Shown here: positions 33,141 to 41,660 of the stretch, one piece after another
Layout: each line of letters opens with the position of its first letter
How positions within the stretch are numbered: position 1 is the stretch's first letter
Source of the DNA: Marinifilum caeruleilacunae
Lineage (GTDB): Bacteria; Bacteroidota; Bacteroidia; Bacteroidales; Marinifilaceae
Direction of reading: 5' to 3'
DNA: 51,098 nucleotides
Assembly: GCF_013141825.1 (NCBI RefSeq)
Contig: NZ_RZNH01000039.1
Location: forward strand, 1-51,098
Position numbers and translations under genes: made by a program
The notes under the pieces: generated by a model
Seen by the model: only the letters and a program-made list of their open reading frames with translations
The model's database searches: none
What the model was told of the DNA's origin: nothing

Positions 33141-33170
33141 CAAATATAACTATTTTTTTCGTTCGGCCAA
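33141..33170 (-). promoter_or_regulatory. Promoter of the BlaI/M56 operon
   Basis: On the minus strand TTG at 33170-33168, a 19-nt spacer and TATATTTG at 33148-33141 match the Bacteroidota consensus. The transcript should start about 33134. Confidence 0.7.
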
Positions 33171-33224
33171 CTATTTTTCTCGTTGCTTAACTATTTTTCT
33201 CGTTGTTCAACGAATTTTCTCGTT
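33148..33224. promoter_or_regulatory. Four tandem operator-like sites over the BlaI/M56 promoter
   Basis: Four 16-bp units start at 33148, 33169, 33189 and 33209. Each has the form AAC-N10-GTT with a shared T-rich centre (AACTATTTTTCTCGTT is present twice exactly). Spacing is 21, 20 and 20 bp, so all units lie on one face of the helix. The first fills the spacer between the -33 and -7 boxes and the second overlaps the -33 TTG. They are the natural candidates for BlaI-type repressor binding. Confidence 0.68.
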
Positions 33225-33273
33225 ACAATAGATATATCCCCTCTAAATCAGAAACATTCACTACCTAAAAAAC

Positions 33274-33308
33274 AAAAAGTCCAAGAGATCTCTCCCTCAG
33301 ACTTTTTA
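33274..33308 (-). terminator. Rho-independent terminator for the BtpA-like gene
   Basis: AAAAAGTC pairs with GACTTTTT with an inner AGAGATCTCT palindrome. On the minus strand a T-rich tract follows. Confidence 0.68.
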
Positions 33309-33331
33309 TCATATCATCAAGTGCTATGGAT

Positions 33332-34120
33332 TTACTTTCTTAAGTGCTTCACCTGTTCCATAAACAATTTGAGTCGTTCTTCAGATATCGGATTCTTCCA
33401 AAATCCATCTTCCTTAAAATGCGAACCTACTATAAATCCCGAAGCATATTCCCAATATTCAGCCAGGTTATCAGCGGTAACGCCCGATCCTATTAAAACA
33501 GGTAAGTTTACTTTGTCCTTTAAACTTTTCAGTTCGTGCAAATATACCGCCTTGCCGGTAGAAGAGCCCGTTACAATTACACCATCGCTCAAAAAGAATT
33601 CTGCTGCCTTTGCTGTCTCGTCAATATCCACATCGGAAGTAATGGCATGCGAACTGTGTTTCTTTTTAATATCAGTATAAATTTTAACCTCTTCGGCCCC
33701 TATTGCCTTACGGTAACGCAATAATTCACCTGCGCACGAGTCAATGTAGCCCTCATCAGCTACATGACCAAATACGAATCCTTCGGCCCTGATAAATTGA
33801 AAATTTGCCGCTTTTGCCACAGCCAGGGCTTCTTTGTTTGCTCCGGCAAGAATTTGTATCCCCAATGGCAAATCAACCGCTTCACGAATGGCTTTAGCCA
33901 CCACAGCCATACTTGCAGTAATTTCGGGTCCAACCGCTCCTTTTAAATAAGGAACATCGTGCATGTTCTCAATCATGATGGCATCAAGGCCTGCTTGGGC
34001 ATAAGTTTTGGCTTCCTGCACTGCCATATCACAAATTTCACTAATATCGTGCTTGCTATTTGGTGTTCCGGGCAAGGCTTGCACATGCACCATGCCGATG
34101 ATGGATTTATTTAGACTCAT
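33332..34120 (-). CDS. BtpA/SgcQ-family protein
   Basis: A 262-residue TIM-barrel-like protein. IIGMVHVQALPGTPNS is the family N-terminus, and AGLDAIMIENMHDVPYLK, GIQILAGANKEALAVA, FIRAEGFVFGHVADEG and LIGSGVTADNLAEY are its later blocks. The family includes BtpA (photosystem I biogenesis in cyanobacteria) and SgcQ of enteric bacteria; in Bacteroidota its role is not established, probably a sugar-related enzyme. The start at 34120 is chosen because the frame upstream runs into heptad repeats. Confidence 0.88.
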   Translation of the reverse strand: MSLNKSIIGMVHVQALPGTPNSKHDISEICDMAVQEAKTYAQAGLDAIMIENMHDVPYLKGAVGPEITASMAVVAKAIREAVDLPLGIQILAGANKEALAVAKAANFQFIRAEGFVFGHVADEGYIDSCAGELLRYRKAIGAEEVKIYTDIKKKHSSHAITSDVDIDETAKAAEFFLSDGVIVTGSSTGKAVYLHELKSLKDKVNLPVLIGSGVTADNLAEYWEYASGFIVGSHFKEDGFWKNPISEERLKLFMEQVKHLRK

Positions 34121-34132
34121 AATATTAAATTT

Positions 34133-34160
34133 AGCTTCAAGCCTCAAGTTACAAGTTTCA
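34133..34160 (-). repeat. Heptad array, left flank of the S23/IVP element
   Basis: Four consecutive 7-mers (AGCTTCA, AGCCTCA, AGTTACA, AGTTTCA on the plus strand) lie immediately upstream of the BtpA-like ATG. Read on the other strand they match the TTGAAGC-type array at 34693-34720, so the two arrays are in inverted orientation. Confidence 0.68.
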
Positions 34161-34201
34161 AGAACATGCTTGCAACGCTTGTGCAACTAATATCTGGCTT
34201 A

Positions 34202-34270
34202 TTATTTCAATTTACCAATCAATGCCTGAAGCATTTTTTGAACTTCACTGGTTTGATCAGTTATATGCAT
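34202..34270 (-). pseudogene. Remnant of a second S23/IVP four-helix-bundle gene
   Basis: The minus strand from 34270 reads MHITDQTSEVQKMLQALIGK, then LK and a stop. The end EVQKMLQALIGKLK matches the end of the intact neighbour (EVQKMLQSLIKKLY) at 11 of 14 positions. Only the C-terminal ~20 residues are visible, so this is a 3' remnant left after duplication, replacement or deletion. Confidence 0.7.
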
Positions 34271-34320
34271 TTTTAAAGCTGTCAACATACAGCCCACAGC
34301 TATTTCAAAGATCTTTTCTA

Positions 34321-34668
34321 TTAATAGAGTTTCTTTATTAAAGATTGTAACATTTTCTGTACTTCAAGAACAAGTTCTATAATGCCATCTACTTCTTTAT
34401 CAGATAACTTTAAGTCTTTCACCAACAACAATTGCGTTTCCAATTCAAAGGAAGAACCGAGAGCAATTTCGAGGAATCTTTTAAAATCTTTATCAGTTGA
34501 TCTGCTACTTCCTTCGGCAATATTACTTGGGATAGAAATTGCAGATCTTGTGATTTGACTTTTTAATCCGTACTTCTCTTCTTTAGGCAAAACGTTTACC
34601 AGTGAATAAACATTTTTCACCAAAATCATACTTTTTTGCCAAACCGTTAATTTCTTAAAATTCTTCAT
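34321..34668 (-). CDS. Four-helix-bundle protein (S23 ribosomal / 23S rRNA intervening-sequence protein family)
   Basis: A 115-residue protein: KLTVWQKSMILVKNVYSL, PKEEKYGLKSQITRSAISIPSNIAEGSSR and FLEIALGSSFELETQLLL are the standard blocks of the family first described in 23S rRNA intervening sequences and related to the Avd protein of diversity-generating retroelements. Here it is free-standing. The role of free-standing members is unknown. It lies with a remnant of a sibling between inverted heptad arrays. Confidence 0.93.
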   Translation of the reverse strand: MKNFKKLTVWQKSMILVKNVYSLVNVLPKEEKYGLKSQITRSAISIPSNIAEGSSRSTDKDFKRFLEIALGSSFELETQLLLVKDLKLSDKEVDGIIELVLEVQKMLQSLIKKLY

Positions 34669-34692
34669 ACTTAAACTTTTTGCACTTCCCAA

Positions 34693-34720
34693 TTGAAGCT
34701 AGAAGCTTGAGCCTTGAAGC
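34693..34720 (+). repeat. Heptad array, right flank of the S23/IVP element
   Basis: Four consecutive 7-mers (TTGAAGC, TAGAAGC, TTGAGCC, TTGAAGC) lie between the S23/IVP gene and the OmpA gene. They are the inverted counterpart of 34133-34160. Confidence 0.7.
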
Positions 34721-34726
34721 TACAAT

Positions 34727-35737
34727 TTAATTACTCTCCAAAATCTTAAACAACTCGTCCAATTTTGGTGTCAGAATAATTTCTGTTCGGCGATTTTTGC
34801 TTCTGCCAAGCGAAGTAGAATTACTTTCGACCGGAATGTATTTGCTGCGACCTGCAACAGTAAGTCTTTTGGGTGCAACTCCTTTGTTTTGAATGATGAT
34901 TCTGACAATGGAAGTGGCTCGTTTCACACTCAGGTCCCAATTGTCTTTTAATACACCGCTGCCATTATAAGGAACATTATCGGTATGTCCTTCAATCATT
35001 ACATTGATATCTTTGTTTTGAGCCAGCACTTTCGACAATTGTCCCAAAGCCTGAACTCCACGCTGATCAACCTGGTACGAACCCGATTTGAACAACAATT
35101 TCTCATCCATCGAAACATATACTTTTCCATTCCTGGTACTGATCGACAAGCCATTGCCTTCAAAACCAGTTAAAGCACTCATCACCTTATCTTTTAGAGC
35201 TTTTACAGCCTCATCTTTCCTTCTTAGTGCCGATTCCAATTCACGAAGTCGCTGGTCTCTCCTGCCCAGTTCTGCATGCAAAGCATCCAGTTTTCTTTTT
35301 CGGGCATCCATCTCCTTCTCAAGGGTCAAAACCTCATCCTCTCTCAATTGTAAATCGTTTTGTGCTTTACGAATCTGTTCCAACAAGGCTTTTGTTTCCC
35401 TGGCATTACCTGCCTGCATGCCTGCCAATTGATCCAATAAATCGCGATTGCTTCTTTCTGCCCTGCTTAATCGTTCACGAGCCGATTGCAAGCGTCTCGA
35501 AAGTGCGACAGTGTCTGATAAAATTTGATCGTATTTTCCATTTAGCACTTCCAACTTTCCATTGAGCTCGTTATTCATTTCGCTCAACTCCAAATTCTTT
35601 TCTTTTTGCATTTCCAATTCTTCCATGCAATTGGCCTGTTTGTTTTGCAATTCCTGAAACTGACGGGTTGGCACACAAGAAAATAGACTTATCGCCAGTA
35701 GTAAGGCGAATATTGATGGGCTTAATTTTTTGAACAT
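34727..35737 (-). CDS. OmpA-family lipoprotein with a long coiled coil
   Basis: A 336-residue protein. The start at 35737 gives a lipoprotein signal (FALLLAISLFSC). Residues ~25-190 are a continuous coiled coil rich in Glu, Leu, Arg and Lys. The C-terminal ~130 residues are an OmpA-like peptidoglycan-binding domain: LLFKSGSYQVDQRGVQAL, NVMIEGHTDNVPYNG, NWDLSVKRATSIVRII, and SLGRSKNRRTEI. It probably links the outer membrane to peptidoglycan across the periplasm. Confidence 0.92.
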   Translation of the reverse strand: MFKKLSPSIFALLLAISLFSCVPTRQFQELQNKQANCMEELEMQKEKNLELSEMNNELNGKLEVLNGKYDQILSDTVALSRRLQSARERLSRAERSNRDLLDQLAGMQAGNARETKALLEQIRKAQNDLQLREDEVLTLEKEMDARKRKLDALHAELGRRDQRLRELESALRRKDEAVKALKDKVMSALTGFEGNGLSISTRNGKVYVSMDEKLLFKSGSYQVDQRGVQALGQLSKVLAQNKDINVMIEGHTDNVPYNGSGVLKDNWDLSVKRATSIVRIIIQNKGVAPKRLTVAGRSKYIPVESNSTSLGRSKNRRTEIILTPKLDELFKILESN

Positions 35738-36011
35738 TATAAATTGTACTTTAATTAGTAATGGAACTATAGCTTCTGTAAACAAATATAAGAATACAGC
35801 GTTTTATACACGAATACCATGCCAAGAATACACGGGAATTTTGGATAGAAACAGTTCAGATTTTATTCAAAAAAAAGAATTATGATGGCTTTTGAACTAT
35901 TCGATGTAATTTCAAGAGCTATGTGCATCATGAAATTGAGAAAATTTAAGGCTGTTTGAACGAAAAACATGCATAATTAAATGATGTATTAAAATTTAAA
36001 CAGTTTCTTAC

Positions 36012-36019
36012 TATCTTCG
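36012..36019 (+). promoter_or_regulatory. Candidate -7 box for dxs
   Basis: TATCTTCG is a common variant of TAnnTTTG and lies 40 bp before the dxs ATG. The rest of the 321-bp gap 35738-36058 shows no gene. Confidence 0.42.
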
Positions 36020-36058
36020 TGCAATATTTAAGAACGACAAAAAGGGGGAAATTCATAC

Positions 36059-37972
36059 ATGGGGCAGTCAGATAAAAAATTATTGGATCAGATTAATTAT
36101 CCGGAAGATTTGAAAAAAATCTCTGAAGATGATTTGATTCAGGTATGTTCTGAACTGCGACAAGAGATTATCGAACAAGTATCGAATAACCCTGGACACT
36201 TTGGAGCCAGCTTAGGTGTAATTGAACTTACCGTTGCTCTCCACTATGTCTTAAATACTCCATACGATAACCTAATTTGGGATGTTGGTCACCAGGCTTA
36301 TGGTCATAAAATCCTTACGGGAAGAAAAGATGCATTCCACACCAATCGTCAGTACAAAGGAATTAGTGGATTTCCAAACAGACAGGAAAGTGAATATGAT
36401 GCTTTTACCGTTGGACACTCATCAACTTCTATTTCGGCTGCCTTAGGAATGGCAGTTGCAGCCCAGTTAAAAGGTGAAACTGATCGAAAAACTGTAGCAG
36501 TTATTGGCGATGGATCTATGACAGCAGGATTGGCATTCGAAGGATTGAACAATGCTGCCTGTAACAATGCCGATCTTTTGGTGATCCTGAACGATAATAA
36601 TATGGCCATCGATCCGAATACAGGTGGTTTAAACGATTATCTTTTGGATATCACCACATCGCAAACCTATAACAAGGTTAAAAACGATGTATGGAGAATA
36701 CTTGGAAAGTTCAACAGAATTAATCCAAACACTCAAAAACTGTTTCAAAAGGTAGAAAATGGAATTAAAACCATTTTACTAAAGCAAAGTAACCTTTTCG
36801 AAGCATTAAACTTTAGATATTTTGGTCCGGTAGATGGTCATGATGTAAATCACATGGTGAAAGTCTTAAACGACCTACAAAAAATTCCAGGACCAAAAAT
36901 CCTGCATTGCATTACAAAAAAAGGAAAAGGTTTTAAACAAGCCGAAATTGATCAGACCTATTGGCATGCACCGGGCAAATTCGATAAAGAAACGGGTGAG
37001 ATTATCCAGTCCAAAAACAATGGTCCCCAGCCTCCAAAATTTCAGGATGTTTTTGGGGAAAGCTTGGTAGAACTGGCAAAATCCAACGATAAAATTGTTG
37101 GGATAACCCCAGCAATGCCTACCGGTAGCTCAATGAATATGTTGATGGAAGCCATGCCCGAAAGAGCATTCGATGTGGGAATTGCAGAACAGCATGCAGT
37201 AACATTCTCGGGCGGTTTGGCTGCCCAGGGAAAAATACCTTTCTGTGCCATCTATTCTTCATTCATGCAACGCGCTTACGACCAGGTAATTCACGATGTG
37301 GCTTTACAAGGTGTAAATGTGGTATTCTGTTTGGATAGAGGTGGATTGGTTGGAGCCGATGGTGCAACCCATCATGGGGTGTACGATCTTGCATTTATGC
37401 GTTGCATTCCAAACCTTACCATTGCTGCTCCATTAAACGAAATAGAGTTGCGTAACCTCATGTTTACCGCTCAACAGGAAAATATGGGTGCGTTTTCCAT
37501 TCGTTATCCTCGCGGAAAAGGTCGAAATATCGATTGGAAAAAAGATTTTGAGATTTTGCCGCCTGGTAAAGGTCAAAAGCTTAAAGATGGTGAAGATTTG
37601 GCCATCCTATCGATAGGTGCCATTGGTACCGAGGCGATGGATGCCATCGAAGAACTGGAAAAAGAAGGCATGTCGATTGCGCATTACGACATGAGATATC
37701 TGAAGCCAATTGATGAAGATCTGCTTCACGAAGTATTTGCCAAGCACAAACAAATCATTACACTCGAAGATGGTTGTATTGTAGGCGGATTGGGATCGGC
37801 AGTATTGGAATTTATGAGCGATCACGGCTACCAAAGCAGTATAAAACGTCTTGGAGTTCCTGACAAGTGGGTAGAGCAAGGAACTCAACAAGAGCTTTAC
37901 AAAGAATGCGGTTACGACAAGAATGGCATTATTGCAACTGTACAGCAGGTTTTGGCCAAACAGAGCAGCTAA
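36059..37972 (+). CDS. dxs: 1-deoxy-D-xylulose-5-phosphate synthase
   Basis: A 637-residue thiamine-diphosphate enzyme. The N-terminal domain has [35 protein letters not shown] and the TPP/Mg site [17 protein letters not shown] with NDNNMAI. The central domain has [20 protein letters not shown] with the catalytic Glu and the RYPRGKG block, and the C-terminal transketolase domain is complete. It makes DXP from pyruvate and glyceraldehyde 3-phosphate, the first step of the MEP isoprenoid pathway. GGGGGAAA upstream of the ATG serves as ribosome-binding site. No isoprenoid gene is adjacent. Confidence 0.97.
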   Translation: MGQSDKKLLDQINYPEDLKKISEDDLIQVCSELRQEIIEQVSNNPGHFGASLGVIELTVALHYVLNTPYDNLIWDVGHQAYGHKILTGRKDAFHTNRQYKGISGFPNRQESEYDAFTVGHSSTSISAALGMAVAAQLKGETDRKTVAVIGDGSMTAGLAFEGLNNAACNNADLLVILNDNNMAIDPNTGGLNDYLLDITTSQTYNKVKNDVWRILGKFNRINPNTQKLFQKVENGIKTILLKQSNLFEALNFRYFGPVDGHDVNHMVKVLNDLQKIPGPKILHCITKKGKGFKQAEIDQTYWHAPGKFDKETGEIIQSKNNGPQPPKFQDVFGESLVELAKSNDKIVGITPAMPTGSSMNMLMEAMPERAFDVGIAEQHAVTFSGGLAAQGKIPFCAIYSSFMQRAYDQVIHDVALQGVNVVFCLDRGGLVGADGATHHGVYDLAFMRCIPNLTIAAPLNEIELRNLMFTAQQENMGAFSIRYPRGKGRNIDWKKDFEILPPGKGQKLKDGEDLAILSIGAIGTEAMDAIEELEKEGMSIAHYDMRYLKPIDEDLLHEVFAKHKQIITLEDGCIVGGLGSAVLEFMSDHGYQSSIKRLGVPDKWVEQGTQQELYKECGYDKNGIIATVQQVLAKQSS

Positions 37973-38235
37973 GGATTATCCCTATATCCGTCTGAATAAG
38001 GATCCAAACCTTCAAAATCACCTGTAAATGAATCCATTTGCGACTGCATTTCCTTGTCCATTTTAATTAGATAAACCGTATCATCGGTGCGCAATTCTAC
38101 CACATTAATTTTCTTGCCGTCTGGCTTTGTAATGCTTATTAAATCGTCTTCATAAATTCCATCAGGAAAAGAATTGATTAACAATTGTAACAAATCCATT
38201 CCAATGCTTTTATAGTCCTTAATTACTCTTTTCAT
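37969..38235 (-). CDS. Conserved small protein of unknown function
   Basis: An 88-residue soluble protein with a helical N-terminus ([24 protein letters not shown]), a small beta domain ([30 protein letters not shown]) and an acidic tail. I recall similar small proteins in other Bacteroidota but cannot name a family. Its stop overlaps the dxs stop by 4 nt in convergent orientation. Confidence 0.75.
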   Translation of the reverse strand: MKRVIKDYKSIGMDLLQLLINSFPDGIYEDDLISITKPDGKKINVVELRTDDTVYLIKMDKEMQSQMDSFTGDFEGLDPYSDGYRDNP

Positions 38236-38479
38236 CTCTTACTGATAAATCAATTTTTATCAATCTAAAATCCAATATTCCCTTACGGGCAAGAGTGTTT
38301 AAATCAGGATTGTTTTGTTGATATCAATTTAAGGAAATTCGGAATAGCAGAAAAAAATATTTTCTACAAGCTTTGAATCTTAGCCTCTTCAAATCTTAAT
38401 TCATTGTCTCTCCATCGTTTTCGCTCAAATTATTTACAATTTATTGATATAAAGTGCATGCCAGTTCAAACAAAAAGCC

Positions 38480-38487
38480 TAATTTCG
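38480..38487 (+). promoter_or_regulatory. Candidate -7 box for the SulP gene
   Basis: TAATTTCG is close to TAnnTTTG, 32 bp before the ATG. Confidence 0.38.
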
Positions 38488-38518
38488 CGCCCTTAATCAA
38501 AATTTTAGGTTTTAAAAC

Positions 38519-40129
38519 ATGGTAGATTTTTTCAAAAAGAAAGCTAAGAATTCTAAAGATGATATTTTATCCGGTTTAACCGTTGCTTTGGCTTTGGTGC
38601 CAGAGGCAGTTGCGTTTGCATTTGTAGCAGGTGTAGATCCTTTGGTAGGTTTATATGCAGCCTTTATGATCGGATTAATTACTTCGGTATTTGGTGGTCG
38701 TCCTGGTATGATTTCGGGTGCAACCGGTGCAATGGCCGTAGTATTGGTTAGCCTTGTAAAAGAAGGTAACGAAATGGGAATGGCCATGGCTACTCCTGTC
38801 GAAAATATGGGATTAAATTACCTGTTTGCAACCATTGTTCTTACGGGTGTTATTCAGTTTCTTGCCGGTGTATTCAAATTTGGTAAGTTCGTTCGTCTGA
38901 TTCCTCATCCTGTAATGATGGGATTCGTAAATGGTCTTGCAATTGTTATTTTCCTTTCTCAATTGGGAATGTTTACCGAAAAAATAGCTGGTGAAGCGGT
39001 ATGGTTACATGGTACCGAACTTTATACCATGATTGGCCTGGTAATGCTAACCATGGCAATTATGTTCTTCCTGCCAAAATTAACATCTAAAATTCCGGCA
39101 GCCTTAACGGGTATTGTTGTGGTTTCGGCCATTGTAATTTTTGGTGGATTGGATGTAAGTACGGTAGGGTCATTCATTAGAGATGGTGGTGGATCTGGCT
39201 TAAAAGGAGGTTTGCCTACTTTCCAGTCTCAACTGTTTAATATGGTTCCCTTAAACTGGGAAACCATTACATTTGTTCTTCCTTATGCCTGTATTTTGGC
39301 TGCAATTGGTTTGATTGAATCGCTGATGACCTTGAACTTGCTTGATGAGATTACCAACAGTCGTGGGAATGGTAACCGTGAGTGTATGGCGCAGGGTGCG
39401 GCCAATATCGTAACCGGATTTTTCGGTGGTATGGGTGGATGTGCAATGATCGGACAATCACTAATTAACGTGAAATCTGGTGGTCGAGGTAGATTGTCAG
39501 GAATCGTTGCTGCCCTAACTCTATTGGCATTTATTTTATTTGCAGCTTCCTATATCGAAATGGTACCTATTGCAGCCCTGGTGGGTGTAATGTTTATGGT
39601 GGTAATTGGAACTTTCGCCTGGTCGAGCTTCCGCATTTTAAATAAAATTCCAAAATCGGATGCATTTGTTTTGATTTTGGTATCCGGTTTAACCGTGATT
39701 TTTGATTTGGCTATTGCCGTACTTGTAGGTGTTATTGTGAGTGCATTGGTATTCTCGTGGGAAAATGCAAGAAGGATTCGTGCTCGTAAATCCATGAAAG
39801 AAGATGGAACCAAAGTTTACGAAATTTGGGGTCCTCTGTTTTTCGGATCAATTACTACCTTTATGAACAAGTTCGATGTTGCCAACGATCCTGAATCAGT
39901 TGAAATTGATTTTATTGAATCGAGAGTTTCTGATCATTCAGGAATTGAGGCGATCAGCAATTTGGTAAAGAAATACGAAAATGCTGGTAAAACCATTAAG
40001 CTAAAACATTTGAGTGAAGACTGTATTAAATTGCTTCATCGTGCCGATGACCATTTAAGAACAGTAATCATACGCGATATTGATGATCCTCGTTACTACG
40101 TTGTTACCGATAAAGTAAAAATTGAGTAA
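38519..40129 (+). CDS. SulP-family anion transporter
   Basis: A 536-residue inner-membrane protein with about 11-14 helices. The conserved N-terminal DDILSGLTVALALVPEAVAFAF and GLYAAFMIGLITSVFGGRPGMISGATGAMAVV are the SulP substrate-binding region, and NIVTGFFGGMGGCAMIGQSLIN is the next conserved block. The last ~110 residues are a cytoplasmic STAS domain (YEIWGPLFFGSITTFMNKF). The family carries sulfate, bicarbonate or other anions. The shorter bacterial form often carries bicarbonate, but the substrate is not proven here. Confidence 0.93.
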   Translation: MVDFFKKKAKNSKDDILSGLTVALALVPEAVAFAFVAGVDPLVGLYAAFMIGLITSVFGGRPGMISGATGAMAVVLVSLVKEGNEMGMAMATPVENMGLNYLFATIVLTGVIQFLAGVFKFGKFVRLIPHPVMMGFVNGLAIVIFLSQLGMFTEKIAGEAVWLHGTELYTMIGLVMLTMAIMFFLPKLTSKIPAALTGIVVVSAIVIFGGLDVSTVGSFIRDGGGSGLKGGLPTFQSQLFNMVPLNWETITFVLPYACILAAIGLIESLMTLNLLDEITNSRGNGNRECMAQGAANIVTGFFGGMGGCAMIGQSLINVKSGGRGRLSGIVAALTLLAFILFAASYIEMVPIAALVGVMFMVVIGTFAWSSFRILNKIPKSDAFVLILVSGLTVIFDLAIAVLVGVIVSALVFSWENARRIRARKSMKEDGTKVYEIWGPLFFGSITTFMNKFDVANDPESVEIDFIESRVSDHSGIEAISNLVKKYENAGKTIKLKHLSEDCIKLLHRADDHLRTVIIRDIDDPRYYVVTDKVKIE

Positions 40130-40163
40130 TAAGCTAAGTTCGATTAAAGATACCTGTTTGAGG

Positions 40164-40189
40164 AAGTCTTTTTCCTCAGACTTTTTTTT
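40164..40189 (+). terminator. Rho-independent terminator after the SulP gene
   Basis: AAGTCT pairs with AGACTT around an 8-nt loop, followed by T. An overlapping GAGGAA/TTCCTC stem could form as an alternative. Confidence 0.65.
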
Positions 40190-40222
40190 CACCTCCTTCC
40201 CACGCTGGGAGGAGGTGTTTTT
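40190..40222 (+). terminator. Second hairpin after the SulP gene
   Basis: CACCTCCT pairs with AGGAGGTG, plus CCC/GGG, and is followed by five T. It acts as a back-up terminator. Confidence 0.65.
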
Positions 40223-40227
40223 GTATC

Positions 40228-40254
40228 AAAAAATGCGCTCCAATGGAACGCATT
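40228..40254 (-). terminator. Terminator of the C1 peptidase gene
   Basis: AATGCG pairs with CGCATT, with inner TCC/GGA pairs. On the minus strand a run of T follows. Confidence 0.68.
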
Positions 40255-40278
40255 CAATTCATTTTATTTACAAAAAGG

Positions 40279-41472
40279 CTATAATCCTAATTTCTTTTTA
40301 ATCTCGGCAGGTATTGCATCTTTGTGCATCAGTAAACCAACAGTTTTGTACTGTACAAATGCCTTCGAAGCATAAAAATATCCTTCGTAAGAGTTCATAT
40401 CGGTTCCCCATGAATTTTTAACCAGGTAGTATTTTGTTCCGTTTTGATCTTTTGCAATCCCAGTCATGTGCATCAGGTGATCTTCGGTCGATTGATAGTT
40501 ATCGAAAGCCTTTTGGCGCATTTCCTGCGTAATTTCTTTCTCCTTTACAGGATATTCGGTTCCGTATGCCGATTTTTCGTCTCTGCTCATATTCTGCCAC
40601 TTCGAAATTTCCGAACCAGCCATATTTTTTACTTCAGTATCAGGAACCACAGCAACTCCTTTTCTAAAAGCAAAACCTTTCTCGCTTACATCGCTTCCCC
40701 AGGCAATGCTGTAGCCATTTTCGATAGCTCGATCTACGCATTCCATCATTTCATCCATTGGCAGGTTGTAAACCTCTCCTAAAGACCAGTTATCAGGACC
40801 TTCGAAAATAAAAGACTCATAGAATGGATGATGATTATAAGATGTAATGGTGATGTAATCATCGGGATTGATTCCCAATTCTGCACCAAATGATTTTGGA
40901 CTGTACTCTTTTCCTTTGTATGTAAAAGTCTCAGGAATTTTCCCCAGGTAAGCATCCAAAATCCCATCGAATCCCTTCATCCACACCGGTGTGAGTTTCC
41001 TGTTCCTGTTTTTTACCACAGCATCTACGTAGGCTTTCAGCACTGCATCCATCTCTCCATGAACCGGCAAAGTTTCATCAAAGGTGTTTCCGGTATAAGC
41101 CTCTTGAGGAATCATTCCAAATTGTTTCACCACATTCATGGCATCCCATCCTTCGGCTCCGGCCGAAAAGCTTTTCTTGCCATGGAAACGTACATAGTCT
41201 TTTGCTCTTAGGTGATAATTTCTGTTCACAATGAACATTTCTGACAAATCGAACTCTCCCTTGCCCATTCTCAACAATTCCGATTCGATAAAGGAAACCG
41301 TTGCAAAAGACCAACAAGTACCTGAACGGTGCTGATCTTTTACCGGAGTTGCATCCAACTGTTTTTCAATGCTAAACTGGTATGACTTTTTCTCTTCCTT
41401 TTTCTTTTTTGCACTTACAGGCAGCATAAAGCTTACTGCAAGCAAACTGGTAATTACGAATTTTACATTCAT
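40279..41472 (-). CDS. C1-family cysteine peptidase (bleomycin hydrolase/PepC-like)
   Basis: A 397-residue protein with a signal peptide (FVITSLLAVSFMLPVSA). The catalytic Cys53 lies in DQHRSGTCWSFATVSFIESE, the His in DHLMHMTGIA and the Asn in YLVKNSWGTDMNSYEGYFY. The NSYEGYF end and internal layout follow the C1B (aminopeptidase C / bleomycin hydrolase) branch of the papain family. It is exported, so it probably cuts peptides in the periplasm or outside. It is monocistronic. Confidence 0.92.
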   Translation of the reverse strand: MNVKFVITSLLAVSFMLPVSAKKKKEEKKSYQFSIEKQLDATPVKDQHRSGTCWSFATVSFIESELLRMGKGEFDLSEMFIVNRNYHLRAKDYVRFHGKKSFSAGAEGWDAMNVVKQFGMIPQEAYTGNTFDETLPVHGEMDAVLKAYVDAVVKNRNRKLTPVWMKGFDGILDAYLGKIPETFTYKGKEYSPKSFGAELGINPDDYITITSYNHHPFYESFIFEGPDNWSLGEVYNLPMDEMMECVDRAIENGYSIAWGSDVSEKGFAFRKGVAVVPDTEVKNMAGSEISKWQNMSRDEKSAYGTEYPVKEKEITQEMRQKAFDNYQSTEDHLMHMTGIAKDQNGTKYYLVKNSWGTDMNSYEGYFYASKAFVQYKTVGLLMHKDAIPAEIKKKLGL

Positions 41473-41530
41473 GATTGCTTTGTTTGTTGTTTATAAAAAA
41501 TCAAAACTATATGCTTTAGATACATAAATC

Positions 41531-41561
41531 TTGATAATACAATTCTTTGCTTGTATTTTTG
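41531..41561 (+). promoter_or_regulatory. Promoter of the M49-like peptidase gene
   Basis: TTG at 41531-41533, a 20-nt spacer and TATTTTTG at 41554-41561 fit the Bacteroidota consensus. It implies a leader of about 95 nt. Confidence 0.6.
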
Positions 41562-41660
41562 AGTGTTTTGAAAGATCATGCAAGGTAAATATAATCGATT
41601 GACTTTTACCCTTATTTCAAAAACCAAAACAACATTTTCTAACTAAATATCATTGTAAAA

